Shown here piece after piece: positions 1-8,705 of a stretch of DNA of 64,000 nt. The DNA is from Actinomycetota bacterium (lineage in GTDB: Bacteria > Actinomycetota > Actinomycetes > Propionibacteriales > Propionibacteriaceae): positions 1 to 64,000 of the forward strand of contig JAIUOT010000049.1 in NCBI GenBank assembly GCA_020161015.1. The letters are read 5' to 3'. Every line of letters starts with the position of its first letter. The stretch's first letter is position 1. Position numbers and translations under genes: made by a program. The notes beneath the pieces are model-generated. The model was not told the DNA's origin. It worked only from the letters and a program-made list of their open reading frames with translations, and searched no databases.

Positions 1-22
1 CGAAGTGGCCCGGCAAGACGTA

Positions 23-51
23 TTTCTAGTCCTCCACGATTTGGACCGCAA
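23..51 (-). promoter_or_regulatory. possible promoter reading out of the left edge
   Basis: On the minus strand TTGCGG (46-51) is followed after 17 nt by TAGAAA (23-28). The stretch is noticeably less GC-rich than its surroundings and lies just downstream of galM, so it could drive a gene to the left of the window. No gene could be read in bases 1-172 on either strand with confidence. Only the two hexamers support this. Confidence 0.3.
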
Positions 52-172
52 GAGGTTTAGCGGAACTTTCTCCACCAATTCCGCGACCACCGGCGTGTCG
101 TCGGCGTGTCGCGTGACAACCGATACCAGACGGACGGAACCCACCCCGTCCCACCGGGTCCACGACCCTTGG

Positions 173-1180
173 TCAGGACGAGGCCAGGGAGACCAGCCAG
201 CGCGTGGTGTGCCGGTACTCCTCGCCCGGCCTCAGCACGATGCTGGGGAACGTCGGGTGGTTCGGGGCGTCGGGGAAGCCCTGCGCCTCCAGGGCCAGGC
301 CCGCGCGGCGGACGTACGGCCCCCCCGACGTGCCCACCTGGGTCCCGTCGAAGTGCTCGCCGCCGTACACCTGGAGGGCGGGCTGGTCGCTGACCACGGT
401 GAGCGTGACGCCGTCCGCGCCGGTGAGCCGGCAGTGCTCGCGCAGCCCGGTGCCGTCCACCACGAAGTTGTGGTCGAGGCCCTCGTTGCGGGCGATGCCC
501 TCGGCCTGCACGCCGTCGCGTGCGCCCCCGAGGCGCCGACCCGCTCGGAAGTCGACCGCCGTCCCGGCCACGTCGCGCACCTCTCCGGTGGGGAGGCCGT
601 CGGCGTCGGTCGGCGTGAAGCGGGACGCGTGCACGACCAGCACCTGGTCGTCCGTGGTGCCCGAGGCCTCGCCCGCGACGTTCACGTACGGGTGCGTGGT
701 GACGTTGACCACCGTGGGGGCGTCGGTGGTGCCGCGGTAGGTGACCTGTGCGCCGCCCGGCACCAGCTCGTAGCGAGCGGTCAGCCGGAGGGTCCCGGGG
801 AAGCCGCCGTCGCCGTCGGGGCTGGTCAGGGCGAACTCGACCCAGTCCGGGCCGCGGCCGTCGATCGTCCAGTCGCGCGCGTCGTAGCCGTCGTCGCCGC
901 TGTGCAGGGTGTTCGGTCCCTCGTTGGCGTCCAGCCGGTACTCGGTCCCGTCCAGCAGGAACCGGGCACCCGCGATCCGGTTCGCCACCCGGCCCACCGT
1001 CGCGCCGATGTACCGGTTGGGGCCGCGGTAGGCGTCCACGTCGGGGGCGCCGAGCATGATGTTGCGCCAGCTGCCGTCGGCGAGGCGCACCTCGAAGCGG
1101 CACAGGGTGGCGCCGAGGGGGAGCAGTTGCACGCGGAGGTCGTCGGACTCGAGGAGCACCGATGCGTCAGGGTCGATCAC
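173..1180 (-). CDS. galM: aldose 1-epimerase (galactose mutarotase)
   Basis: Cytoplasmic enzyme interconverting the alpha and beta anomers of aldoses such as galactose and glucose, feeding sugar catabolism. The 335-aa product has the family landmarks: NTLHSGDDGYD with His93, TTHPYVN with His163 (both bind or protonate the ring oxygen) and the GLALEAQGFPDAPNHP block with the catalytic base Glu298. Length matches the family. The GTG start is supported by a TAGCGT box (1188-1193) ending 7 nt upstream with no Shine-Dalgarno, suggesting a leaderless transcript. It lies 29 nt from the end of the MFS gene on the same strand, but its own -10 box argues for separate transcription. Confidence 0.93.
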   Translation of the reverse strand: MIDPDASVLLESDDLRVQLLPLGATLCRFEVRLADGSWRNIMLGAPDVDAYRGPNRYIGATVGRVANRIAGARFLLDGTEYRLDANEGPNTLHSGDDGYDARDWTIDGRGPDWVEFALTSPDGDGGFPGTLRLTARYELVPGGAQVTYRGTTDAPTVVNVTTHPYVNVAGEASGTTDDQVLVVHASRFTPTDADGLPTGEVRDVAGTAVDFRAGRRLGGARDGVQAEGIARNEGLDHNFVVDGTGLREHCRLTGADGVTLTVVSDQPALQVYGGEHFDGTQVGTSGGPYVRRAGLALEAQGFPDAPNHPTFPSIVLRPGEEYRHTTRWLVSLASS

Positions 1181-1209
1181 GCCGGAGACGCTAGCAGCGC
1201 GCCGACCCG

Positions 1210-2496
1210 CTACAGGTCCTCGATCGGTTCGTAGGCAGCCGCGTCCTCCGGCCCCCGGGGGACGGCGGGCGCGACGGCGAGATGGCGCCGCCAGAGCAGC
1301 CACCCGCTGCCGATCAGCACGAGGGAGCCCGCCGCGAGCGCCCACTGCGAGAAGCCGAGGGCGGGGGCGATCGCCCCGGAGATGACGGTGTTGCCCAGCA
1401 GCGCGAGGAAGTTCTGCACCGAGGAGGCAGCGCCCCGGTTGTCGGGGAACAGGTCGAGCATCGCCAGCGTCAGCACGGGGAACGCCAGCGCGATGCCGAA
1501 GGTGAGCACCGGCAGCGGCAGGACGGCCCACGGCAGCGCCCTGGTCGCCGGGACGAGGCTCAGCACGAGCTTGGCGCCGACGGCGACCAGGCTGATCCGG
1601 TAGCCGAGGCTGGCCAGCCGGCTGCCGCTCATCCGACCGGCGAGCCGGCCGCTCACCCACGAGCCGATCACGAGTCCGGAGATCAGCGGGACGAAGAGGA
1701 CCCAGAAGTCGTTCTCGCCCAGCCCGAGGAGGTTCACCACGAACAACGGCGCGGACGCCACGAACAGGAACATCGCCCCGTTGTTGAGCATGGCCGTGAA
1801 CGCCAGCCGGCGTCCGTGGGGGTTGCGCCAGACCGCGCCGATCCCCGCTCCCAGTGCGCGGACGTCCAGCCGGCTGCGGCGCTCGGCCGGATGGGTCTCG
1901 GGCATGAACGCCCAGACCAGTACCAGCAGCACGATGCCCAGCCCGACCAGGGCCCAGAAGATCCCCCGCCACCCGCTCCAGCCGAGCAGGAGGCCACCGG
2001 CGATGGGGGCGAGCGCGGGCGCGAGGCCGAAGATCATCGCGATGTGGCTCATCACGCGCTGCGCCTCGTGGTCGGCGTACACGTCGCGGACCATCGCCCG
2101 GCTGACGATCACCCCGGCCCCGGCGCTCAGCCCCTGGAGCGCGCGGAACACCAGCAGCACCGGGAGGGAGGGCGCGAGCGCGCAGCCGACGGACGCGGCG
2201 ATGTAGGCCAGCGTGCCCGCCACCACCACCGGCTTGCGGCCCAGCGCGTCCGACAGCGGGCCGTGGACGAGGCTCATCACCGCGAAGAAGAGCATGTACA
2301 CGCTGACCACCTGCTGCATCGCCAGCTCGCTCGCACCGAACTCGGTCCCCATGCGCGCGAACGCGGGGAACATCGTGTCGATCGAGAACGGGCCCACCAT
2401 GCCGAGGCCGGCGAGGATCACCAGGAACAGCCACTGTGGACCCACCTCGGCCTGGAGCCCGGACGCGCCGGACGGTCGGGGAGCGGTAGGGGTCAC
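1210..2496 (-). CDS. MFS transporter, Bcr/CflA-like drug efflux family
   Basis: 428-aa integral membrane protein with about 12 hydrophobic segments, presumably a proton-driven exporter of small molecules. The loop between helices 2 and 3 reads GPLSDALGRKPVV, the MFS motif A, and the first helix contains GPFSIDTMFPAF, resembling the D-x-YLPA region of Bcr/CflA drug:H+ antiporters. The C-terminus is a short acidic tail. The GTG start has a CAGGAT box (2503-2508) 6 nt upstream and no Shine-Dalgarno. It diverges from mshA, leaving 55 nt for both promoters. The substrate cannot be read from sequence. Confidence 0.85.
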   Translation of the reverse strand: MTPTAPRPSGASGLQAEVGPQWLFLVILAGLGMVGPFSIDTMFPAFARMGTEFGASELAMQQVVSVYMLFFAVMSLVHGPLSDALGRKPVVVAGTLAYIAASVGCALAPSLPVLLVFRALQGLSAGAGVIVSRAMVRDVYADHEAQRVMSHIAMIFGLAPALAPIAGGLLLGWSGWRGIFWALVGLGIVLLVLVWAFMPETHPAERRSRLDVRALGAGIGAVWRNPHGRRLAFTAMLNNGAMFLFVASAPLFVVNLLGLGENDFWVLFVPLISGLVIGSWVSGRLAGRMSGSRLASLGYRISLVAVGAKLVLSLVPATRALPWAVLPLPVLTFGIALAFPVLTLAMLDLFPDNRGAASSVQNFLALLGNTVISGAIAPALGFSQWALAAGSLVLIGSGWLLWRRHLAVAPAVPRGPEDAAAYEPIEDL

Positions 2497-2551
2497 CGCA
2501 GCATCCTGCCACTCCGCGGGGGCCTGCCTGCACGCGGCTAAGCTCCCCTGC

Positions 2552-3775
2552 GTGTCAGGCTCGCTCCGCATCCTCTTCGTCTCGATGCACACCTCCCCCG
2601 CCACCCTCCCGGGAACCGGTGACGCCGGCGGCATGAACGTCGTCGAGCGCTGCCAGGCCGAGGCGCTCGCCGCGCTCGGGCACCGGGTCGAGCTGGTCAC
2701 GCGCCGCTCCTCGCCCGACGACCCGGACGAGGTGGAGCTGCTGCCGAACGTGGTGCTGCGCCACCTGGACGCCGGCCCGCGCACGCCGCTGGCCAAGAGC
2801 GCGATCGACGAGCACATCGACGAGTTCTCCGCCGGCCTGGCGCGCCTCGCGCCGCCGGACGTCGTGCACTCCCACCACTGGATGTCCGGCGTCGCCGCCC
2901 TGCCGGTGGCTGAGTCCTGGGGCGTGCCGCACGTGCAGAGCTTCCACTCGGTGGCGGCCATGCCCGGCTCCCCGCTGTCGGCGGGCGAGCCGCCCGAGTC
3001 GCCGCGCCGGGTGCCCGGCGAGGCCCTGGTCGCCACCCGTTCGCAGGCGGTGGTCGCGATCTCCGCCGCCGAGGCCCAGACCGTGATCGACCGCTGCGGC
3101 GCGGACGCGGAGCGCGTGTCGATCGTCTCCCCGGGCGTCGACCACGATCAGTTCCGTCCGCTCGGACCCGACGAGCAGCCCTGGCAGTGGCCCGCGTCCA
3201 GCCCCCGGGCCTGGCCGCACGGGTACGTGCTGGTGGCCGCCCGGCTCGAACCGCTGAAAGGTCCCGACCTGGCCATCCAGGCCCTCGCGCAGGTCGACCC
3301 CGAGATCCGTCCGCACCTGGTCGTCGCGGGGGACGCGTCCTCGGCGTTCGCCAGTTACGAGCGCGACCTGCAGGTGATGGTCACCGAGCTCGGCCTGGCC
3401 AGCCACGTGACCTTCGTCGGCGCCCAGCCGCGCCCGGAGCTCGCCCGACTGCTGCGGGGCGCCCGGGTCGTGCTGGTCCCCTCGCACTCGGAGACCTTCG
3501 GGCTGGTGGCACTGGAGGCGGCCGCCAGCGAGACGCCGGTGATCGCTGCGGCGGCCGGCGGCCTGCGCGAGGCGGTCGCGCACGGCGTCACCGGGCAGCT
3601 GATGGACTCCCGTCGCCCCGAGGACTGGGCCCTCGCGCTCACCCGGCTGCTGATGGTTCCCGGCCTGCTGGACCGGATGAGCCGGGTCTCGCGGGTGCAC
3701 GCCCGGCGGTTCGAGTGGACGTGGGCCGCGCAGCGGCTGGTCGCGGTCTACCGCGAGCTGCTCGGGGAGTCCTGA
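2552..3775 (+). CDS. mshA: D-inositol-3-phosphate glycosyltransferase (mycothiol step 1)
   Basis: Transfers GlcNAc from UDP-GlcNAc to 1L-myo-inositol-1-phosphate, the first committed step of mycothiol synthesis. The 407-aa GT-B protein carries the MshA signature MHTSP (12-16) followed by PGTGDAGGMNV (20-30). The C-terminal GT4 nucleotide-sugar motif is SHSETFGLVALEAAASETPV, with the paired glutamates. The GTG start at 2552 matches the family N-terminus and has TAAGCT (2539-2544) ending 7 nt before it, so it is probably leaderless. Its TGA shares one base with the ATG of mshB, implying translational coupling of the first two mycothiol enzymes. Confidence 0.95.
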   Translation: MSGSLRILFVSMHTSPATLPGTGDAGGMNVVERCQAEALAALGHRVELVTRRSSPDDPDEVELLPNVVLRHLDAGPRTPLAKSAIDEHIDEFSAGLARLAPPDVVHSHHWMSGVAALPVAESWGVPHVQSFHSVAAMPGSPLSAGEPPESPRRVPGEALVATRSQAVVAISAAEAQTVIDRCGADAERVSIVSPGVDHDQFRPLGPDEQPWQWPASSPRAWPHGYVLVAARLEPLKGPDLAIQALAQVDPEIRPHLVVAGDASSAFASYERDLQVMVTELGLASHVTFVGAQPRPELARLLRGARVVLVPSHSETFGLVALEAAASETPVIAAAAGGLREAVAHGVTGQLMDSRRPEDWALALTRLLMVPGLLDRMSRVSRVHARRFEWTWAAQRLVAVYRELLGES

Positions 3776-4521
3776 TGCTGCCGGCCGGCTCCCGGGTCGT
3801 GTTCCTGCACGCCCACCCCGACGACGAGACGCTGGCCACCGGTGTGCTGCTGGCCGCCCTGGTGGACGACGGCCACGCTGTGGCGGTCGTGACCGCCACG
3901 CGGGGCGAGCTCGGCGACGTCGTGCCCGGGCCGCTGGCGCGGCTGGCGGGCACACCCGCGCTGGTCGAGCACCGGGTCGGCGAGCTCGCCGGTGCCCTGG
4001 CCGAACTGGGGGTTCGCGACCACTGCTTCCTGGGGATGCCGCCGGCGCGGGCCGCCGGCCTGGCACCCCGCCGCTACACCGACTCCGGCATGCGCTGGCT
4101 CGACGAGGAAGAGACCGTCGCCGGGCCCGGCGGGCAGGCCGGCCCCGACAGCCTCGCCCTCGCCGACGCGGGGGAGGCCGCCGCCGACCTGGCGGCCTTC
4201 CTCGGCTCGTTCGGAGCGGACGTGCTGGTGTCCTACGACGAGCTCGGCGGCTACGGGCATCCCGACCACGTCGCGTGCCACCACGTCGCCGTCGCCGCCG
4301 CGGCCCTGGCCGGCGTCCCGCTGGTCGAGGTGGTCTCCGAGCCGCGCACGTCCGTGGAGGGCGCGCAGGCGTTCGCCCTCGAGCGGTACCTGCCGCGGGT
4401 GAGGGACGCGCTGGCCCACCACGCCAGCCAGCTCAGGGTGGACGGCGACGAGGTCGTCCACGTCGGCGGGCAGCGCCAGCCGATCCTGACCACCGTGCGG
4501 CTCTCCCGCGCGGAGGCGTAG
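3775..4521 (+). CDS. mshB: N-acetyl-glucosaminyl-inositol deacetylase, PIG-L/LmbE family
   Basis: Zn-dependent deacetylase that removes acetate from GlcNAc-inositol in mycothiol synthesis. The zinc motif HAHPDDE (12-18) and the second motif GGYGHPDH (around residues 158-165) are intact, and RYTDSGM resembles the RDSGM segment of known MshB. At 248 aa it is shorter than mycobacterial MshB (about 300 aa), lacking part of the C-terminal region. The 1-nt overlap with mshA strongly favours the MshB role over other LmbE members such as Mca. In many actinobacteria mshA and mshB are not adjacent, so the tight pairing is informative. Confidence 0.85.
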   Translation: MLPAGSRVVFLHAHPDDETLATGVLLAALVDDGHAVAVVTATRGELGDVVPGPLARLAGTPALVEHRVGELAGALAELGVRDHCFLGMPPARAAGLAPRRYTDSGMRWLDEEETVAGPGGQAGPDSLALADAGEAAADLAAFLGSFGADVLVSYDELGGYGHPDHVACHHVAVAAAALAGVPLVEVVSEPRTSVEGAQAFALERYLPRVRDALAHHASQLRVDGDEVVHVGGQRQPILTTVRLSRAEA

Positions 4522-4582
4522 CCACGGCGGCACCGCAGCGGCCACAATCGCAGGCATCGGGCGTGCCACGGGAGGGGCGTTG

Positions 4583-5917
4583 ATGGGCGAGCAGCGACGC
4601 GTCGCGATCGTGGGCGCGGGCCCGTCCGGGCTGTTCACCGCCGCCGCCCTGCTGGCGCAGGCCGCCGAGCCGCCCGCGATCGACATCTTCGACCGCCTGC
4701 CCACGCCGTTCGGCCTGCTGCGCTACGGCGTCGCGCCCGACCACGCCTCCATCAAGGCGGTGGCGACCACGCTGGCGCGGGTGTTCGAGGCGCCGGACGT
4801 GCGCTTCCTCGGGCTGGTCGAGTTCGGCAGGGACGTCACCGCGGCCGAGCTGCGCAGCGGCTACGACGCCGTCGTCTACGCGGTCGGGGCCGCCGACGAC
4901 CGCCGGCTGGGGATTCCGGGCGAGGACCTGCCGGGGAGCCGCTCGGCCCGCCAGTTCGTCTCCTGGTACTCCGGCCACCCCGACGCGGAGGCGCAGCCGC
5001 TGGACGGCGTCCGCTCGGTCGTCGTGGTGGGTGTCGGCAACGTGGCGGTCGACGTGGCCCGCATCCTGCTGAAGGACCCGGCCGACCTGAGCGCCACCGA
5101 CATGCCGGACGCGGTGCTCGCCGAACTCTGCGCCGCGCGCATCGAGGACGTGTGGCTGGTCGGCCGGCGCGGTCCCGAGCACGCGGCGTTCACCACCCCG
5201 GAGCTGAGGGAGCTGCTGGAGACCCCCGGCATCGCGGTCACCCTCGAGGGCTGCGACCTCGCCGCGATCGACGACGCCGGGCTCGAGCGGCACGCCCGGG
5301 CGAACCTCGCCGCCATCGGACGGGCGCTCGCCGCGTCCCCTGCGTCCGCGCCCCGGCGGCTGCACCTGCTGTTCTGGCACCGCCCGGCCGAGCTGGCCGG
5401 CGACGGCCGGGTGCGGTCGGTCCGCTTCGAGCCGACCGGTGGCGGCGGTGCGCCGCTCACCGTTCCGGCAGAGCTGGTGCTGCGCTCGATCGGGTACCGC
5501 GGCGTGCCGCTGCCCGGCGTCCCCTACGCCGAGGGACGCATCCCCAACCTCGAGGGGCGGGTGCTGGAGCCCGACGGCTCGGCCCGTCCCGGCGAGTACG
5601 CGGTCGGCTGGATCAAGCGGGGCCCGGTCGGCCTGATCGGCTCGAACAAGAAGGACGCCGCAGAGACCGTCGCCGCACTGCTCGAGGACCTCTCCACCCT
5701 CCCCCACCGCGAGCCGGCCGACCTCGAGGCGCTGCTGGCCGCGCGCGGCGTGCGGCCCAGCACGCTGGAGGACTGGCGGCGCATCGACGCCGCGGAGATC
5801 GATCGTGGCGGCCTCCGCGGCCGCGAGCGCACCAAGATCGAGGCCTGGCACGAGCTGCTCGGCCTGGTGCGGGGGGCGCCGTCCGTGCACCGGGACGGCG
5901 ACGTCCGTCCTGCGTAG
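4583..5917 (+). CDS. fprA: ferredoxin-NADP+ reductase, adrenodoxin-reductase type (FprA-like)
   Basis: FAD enzyme passing electrons between NADPH and ferredoxin, for instance to cytochromes P450 or Fe-S assembly. The 444-aa protein starts with the FAD-binding VAIVGAGPSGLF loop (about 7-18), continues with the family block LRYGVAPDHASIKAV, has an NADP-binding VGVGNVAVDVARIL segment near residue 150, and ends with the conserved GWIKRGPVGLIGSNKKDA motif. ATG 4583 is chosen because GGAGGGG (4571-4577) sits 5-6 nt upstream; a TTG at 4580 is in frame but less likely. No ferredoxin gene is adjacent. Confidence 0.92.
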   Translation: MGEQRRVAIVGAGPSGLFTAAALLAQAAEPPAIDIFDRLPTPFGLLRYGVAPDHASIKAVATTLARVFEAPDVRFLGLVEFGRDVTAAELRSGYDAVVYAVGAADDRRLGIPGEDLPGSRSARQFVSWYSGHPDAEAQPLDGVRSVVVVGVGNVAVDVARILLKDPADLSATDMPDAVLAELCAARIEDVWLVGRRGPEHAAFTTPELRELLETPGIAVTLEGCDLAAIDDAGLERHARANLAAIGRALAASPASAPRRLHLLFWHRPAELAGDGRVRSVRFEPTGGGGAPLTVPAELVLRSIGYRGVPLPGVPYAEGRIPNLEGRVLEPDGSARPGEYAVGWIKRGPVGLIGSNKKDAAETVAALLEDLSTLPHREPADLEALLAARGVRPSTLEDWRRIDAAEIDRGGLRGRERTKIEAWHELLGLVRGAPSVHRDGDVRPA

Positions 5918-5927
5918 GCTGTCCGCC

Positions 5928-6230
5928 GTGATCAAGCACATCGTGATGTGGACCTTCGCCGACGAGGCCGGGGGCGCGGACAAGCAGGCCAACCTGGAGA
6001 CCGCCCGCGACCGGCTGCTGGGCCTGCGTGGGCTGGTGCCGGGGCTGCTCACGCTCGAGCCCGTCATCCCGGTCGACCCCTTCGAGCACAGCTACGACCT
6101 CGTGCTCTACTCGGAGTTCACCACGCCGGAGGCACTGCGGGCCTACGCGACGCACCCCGACCACGTCGCCGTGGGCGCGTTCCTCCGGGCTGCGGCGACC
6201 ACCCGGGTCTGCGTCGACTACGAGGCCTGA
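5928..6230 (+). CDS. Dabb family (stress-responsive alpha/beta barrel) protein
   Basis: 100-aa protein beginning IKHIVMWTF, the usual start of Dabb-domain ferredoxin-like barrel dimers. FEHSYDLVLYSEFTTPEALRAY and HPDHV match the rest of the fold. Biochemical role is unknown in most members; some relatives are heme- or polyketide-acting. GTG start with TAGGCT (5915-5920) exactly 7 nt upstream, beginning at the last bases of the fprA stop region, so it likely has its own leaderless transcript despite only 10 nt separating it from fprA. Confidence 0.85.
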   Translation: MIKHIVMWTFADEAGGADKQANLETARDRLLGLRGLVPGLLTLEPVIPVDPFEHSYDLVLYSEFTTPEALRAYATHPDHVAVGAFLRAAATTRVCVDYEA

Positions 6231-6233
6231 GCC

Positions 6234-7262
6234 CTACCGGGGCGGCGGGGGAGGCCAGCCGCCCTGCGGTCCCCAGCCCTGGGGTCCCCAGCCCTGCGGT
6301 CCCCAGGCGGGCGGCGCGACCGGTCGCGTCCGTGCGCGGTAGACCACCGTGGACATCACCACCAGCAGCGGCACGGCGACCGCCTGCACCAGCGTGCCCG
6401 CGAGCGCGCTGACGGCGACGGCCGGCAGGCTCTGGTCGACGGCGTCCTGCAGCCCGCCGAGGGTGCTCCCGGGGTCCCCGCCGAGGGGGGCTGCGGCGAT
6501 CTGCCCGACCATGCCGTTCACGATCGAGAGCACCACCCCGGTGACCAGCTGGACGCCGAACACCGTCCACGCGACGTCCCGGGTGAGCCGCCAGGACCGT
6601 CCCAGCGCGACGAAGCCGGGCGCCCGCTCCAGGGCGACGACGGGCAGGAAGCAGAACCAGCGGGCAGAGAGCACCGCCCCGACCACGGCGGCCACCAGGT
6701 AGCCCGCCAGCAGGAGCAGCAGGAAGGTCAGCACGGTGGACGCCGCTGTCGTGCGGTCGGTGCGCGCGGCAGCCACCACCTGCTGGAACCAGGCCAGGAC
6801 GCCGCCGACGGCGAGCAGGACGCCGGCCGCGGCCAGCAGGTAGGGCACGAGGACCCGGGTCAGGACGCCGCGCGTCGCCCGCGCCGCGTCCGCGAGTTCG
6901 GCCGGGCGCCCGGCGGCGACCGACTCGGTCAGGTGGACGACCATCGCACCGGCCTGCGCCTGCACCAGCCACCCGAGCAGGGTGGTCGCGGTGACGGCAA
7001 CGGTGAGGTTCACCAGGACGCCGCTGAGGTTGAGGCTGGCGAAGGCCACCAGGAAGGGCGTGGCGAAGGCGGCGTACAGCCCGATGGTGATCCCGGCGTT
7101 CACGACGCCGACGCCGAGCCCCAGCAGGGCCATCGGGCCGAAGCCCCTGCGCAGCAGCGCGATGCCGTCGCCGAGGATCGTGGAGAAGCGCAGGCCCGCG
7201 GCCGGCCCGTACGCGGGGTGCGGGGGGTACCCGCCGAACCCGGCGGGAGGCGGCAGGCTCAT
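6234..7262 (-). CDS. multi-pass membrane protein with Pro/Trp-rich tail
   Basis: 342-aa protein with an N-terminal Pro/Gly/Tyr-rich cytoplasmic segment, about six hydrophobic segments and a C-terminal tail containing GPQGWGPQGWGPQGGW repeats. The layout resembles the glycerophosphoryl diester phosphodiesterase membrane-domain proteins common in actinobacteria; no catalytic motif is visible. The phrase FVALGRSWRLTRD between helices is typical of that group. ATG 7262 has TACCAT (7270-7275) 7 nt upstream and no Shine-Dalgarno. It converges with the Dabb gene, with stop codons only 3 nt apart. Function unknown. Confidence 0.75.
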   Translation of the reverse strand: MSLPPPAGFGGYPPHPAYGPAAGLRFSTILGDGIALLRRGFGPMALLGLGVGVVNAGITIGLYAAFATPFLVAFASLNLSGVLVNLTVAVTATTLLGWLVQAQAGAMVVHLTESVAAGRPAELADAARATRGVLTRVLVPYLLAAAGVLLAVGGVLAWFQQVVAAARTDRTTAASTVLTFLLLLLAGYLVAAVVGAVLSARWFCFLPVVALERAPGFVALGRSWRLTRDVAWTVFGVQLVTGVVLSIVNGMVGQIAAAPLGGDPGSTLGGLQDAVDQSLPAVAVSALAGTLVQAVAVPLLVVMSTVVYRARTRPVAPPAWGPQGWGPQGWGPQGGWPPPPPR

Positions 7263-7418
7263 GGCCGCGATGGTACTTCCGCTCCCGGTGTTCCTGTGGA
7301 TCGGCCGTGAAGCCGCGGGCCGCGCGGACGCCTGTCCGGGACGGAGCGCGCGCACCCCTACCATGGTGCGGGGAGCACGCGCCCCCCGGCCGCCCGGCCA
7401 GGTACAACGGAGGAACAG

Positions 7419-8588
7419 ATGGAACCGGTCACTCGTCGCGCAGCGGTGCTGGGCGCCATGGGCGTCGCGGGCGCAGCCCTGGTGGGTTGCTCAACGGAGT
7501 CGAACGCCCTCACCCCGCCCTCGGGCACCCCGACGACCGCGCCCGGGACGGCGTCCGCCACCCCGACCCCGACGGAGACCGTCGACACCACGCCCCGCTG
7601 GCCGCTGACCGGCGAGCCGCTGAAGAACCCCGACGACGCGCGCCACATCGCCGTGGCCGTGAAGGTCCCGGACAACAAGAACGAGCACCCGCAGATCGGC
7701 CTCGACAAGGCCGACATCGTCTACGTCCAGCTGGACGGCTACCCCGCAGCGGTGGGCAGGTCCAGCACCCGCCTGGTGCCGGTGTTCCACTCCGAGTTCG
7801 CCGACACCGTGAACCCCGTCCGCTCGATCCGTCCGGTCGACATCCCCATGCTCAGCCCGATCAACGCGATCATCGGCAGTACCGGCGCCTACCCGTGGGT
7901 GCTGAAGTACGCCAAGGAGTTCGACGACATGATCGTGTCGAGCAAGCAGTACATGACCACCAAGGGCACCGGGGCCTACAGCATCCTCGGCAACCGGGTG
8001 CGCACGCTCAACGGCGTCACCTACTACGACCGCGCGGTCGCCTGCCACCCGAAGGTGCTGGCCAAGCAGACCAAGAAGTTCCCCGACGGCCCGCAGCAGA
8101 TGTACTTCCCGTGGGCGGCCAGCGACGCGGAGGTGAGCACGGAGGTCGCCGGCGAGGACGCGCGCACGATCGTCGTCCCGTGGATGCGGAAGAACACCTA
8201 CCCGATGACCTACACCTGGAGCGAGAAGGCCGGCCGCTACCTCCGCTCGATGCCGTGGGGCAAGCACGTGATGGCCGACGGCACCCGGATCTCCACCGAC
8301 AACGTCCTGGTGATCAAGGCCAAGCAGGTCTTCGGCAAGATCTACGCCAGCGGCAAGATCAGGACCACCGGCCCGTACCACATGGAGCCCATCCACCAGA
8401 TCATCAACGCCGAGGGCGACTTCTACTACGCCCACGGCGGCAAGGTCGTGACCGGCACCTGGAGCAAGGGTGAGGTGGACGAGGTCTTCCAGTTCACCCT
8501 CGAGGACGGCTCGCCGCTGAAGATGGCCCCCGGCAAGACCTGGGTGGAACTGCCCAACAGCACCGCCCGGATCACCATCAAGGCCTGA
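7419..8588 (+). CDS. DUF3048 (YerB-like) lipoprotein
   Basis: 389-aa exported protein. The N-terminus TRRAAVLGAMGVAGAALVGC combines twin arginines with a lipobox (AALVGC), suggesting lipoprotein export, possibly by Tat. A Thr/Pro linker follows, then the DUF3048 body with its typical RPVDIPMLSPINAIIGSTG segment and the C-terminal GKTWVELPNS end. B. subtilis YerB is of the same group; the biochemical role is unknown. ATG 7419 has AGGAGGAAC-like Shine-Dalgarno sequence (ggaggaac) just upstream. A TACCAT box near 7358-7363 could be its -10. Confidence 0.85.
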   Translation: MEPVTRRAAVLGAMGVAGAALVGCSTESNALTPPSGTPTTAPGTASATPTPTETVDTTPRWPLTGEPLKNPDDARHIAVAVKVPDNKNEHPQIGLDKADIVYVQLDGYPAAVGRSSTRLVPVFHSEFADTVNPVRSIRPVDIPMLSPINAIIGSTGAYPWVLKYAKEFDDMIVSSKQYMTTKGTGAYSILGNRVRTLNGVTYYDRAVACHPKVLAKQTKKFPDGPQQMYFPWAASDAEVSTEVAGEDARTIVVPWMRKNTYPMTYTWSEKAGRYLRSMPWGKHVMADGTRISTDNVLVIKAKQVFGKIYASGKIRTTGPYHMEPIHQIINAEGDFYYAHGGKVVTGTWSKGEVDEVFQFTLEDGSPLKMAPGKTWVELPNSTARITIKA

Positions 8589-8705
8589 GTCCCACCCGCC
8601 CCGCCCCGGCGGGACGACGTGCCGCGTCGTGGGCGCGGCGCCCGGGTCGTCGTTGTGCGATGCTGGGTCGAGCGCCGCGGGCGCGTCAGCCGATACGGAG
8701 TGCCG

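Noticed and set aside
3-29. C-terminus of a plus-strand gene (ending KWPGKTYF then TAG)
   Set aside because: Eight codons are too few to support a gene, and a minus-strand promoter reading explains the low-GC composition as well.
57-1103. Long reading frame on the minus strand and a 409-aa plus-strand frame over galM
   Set aside because: Both are Arg/Gly/Pro-rich shadows produced by third-position GC; galM in the third frame has all catalytic motifs.
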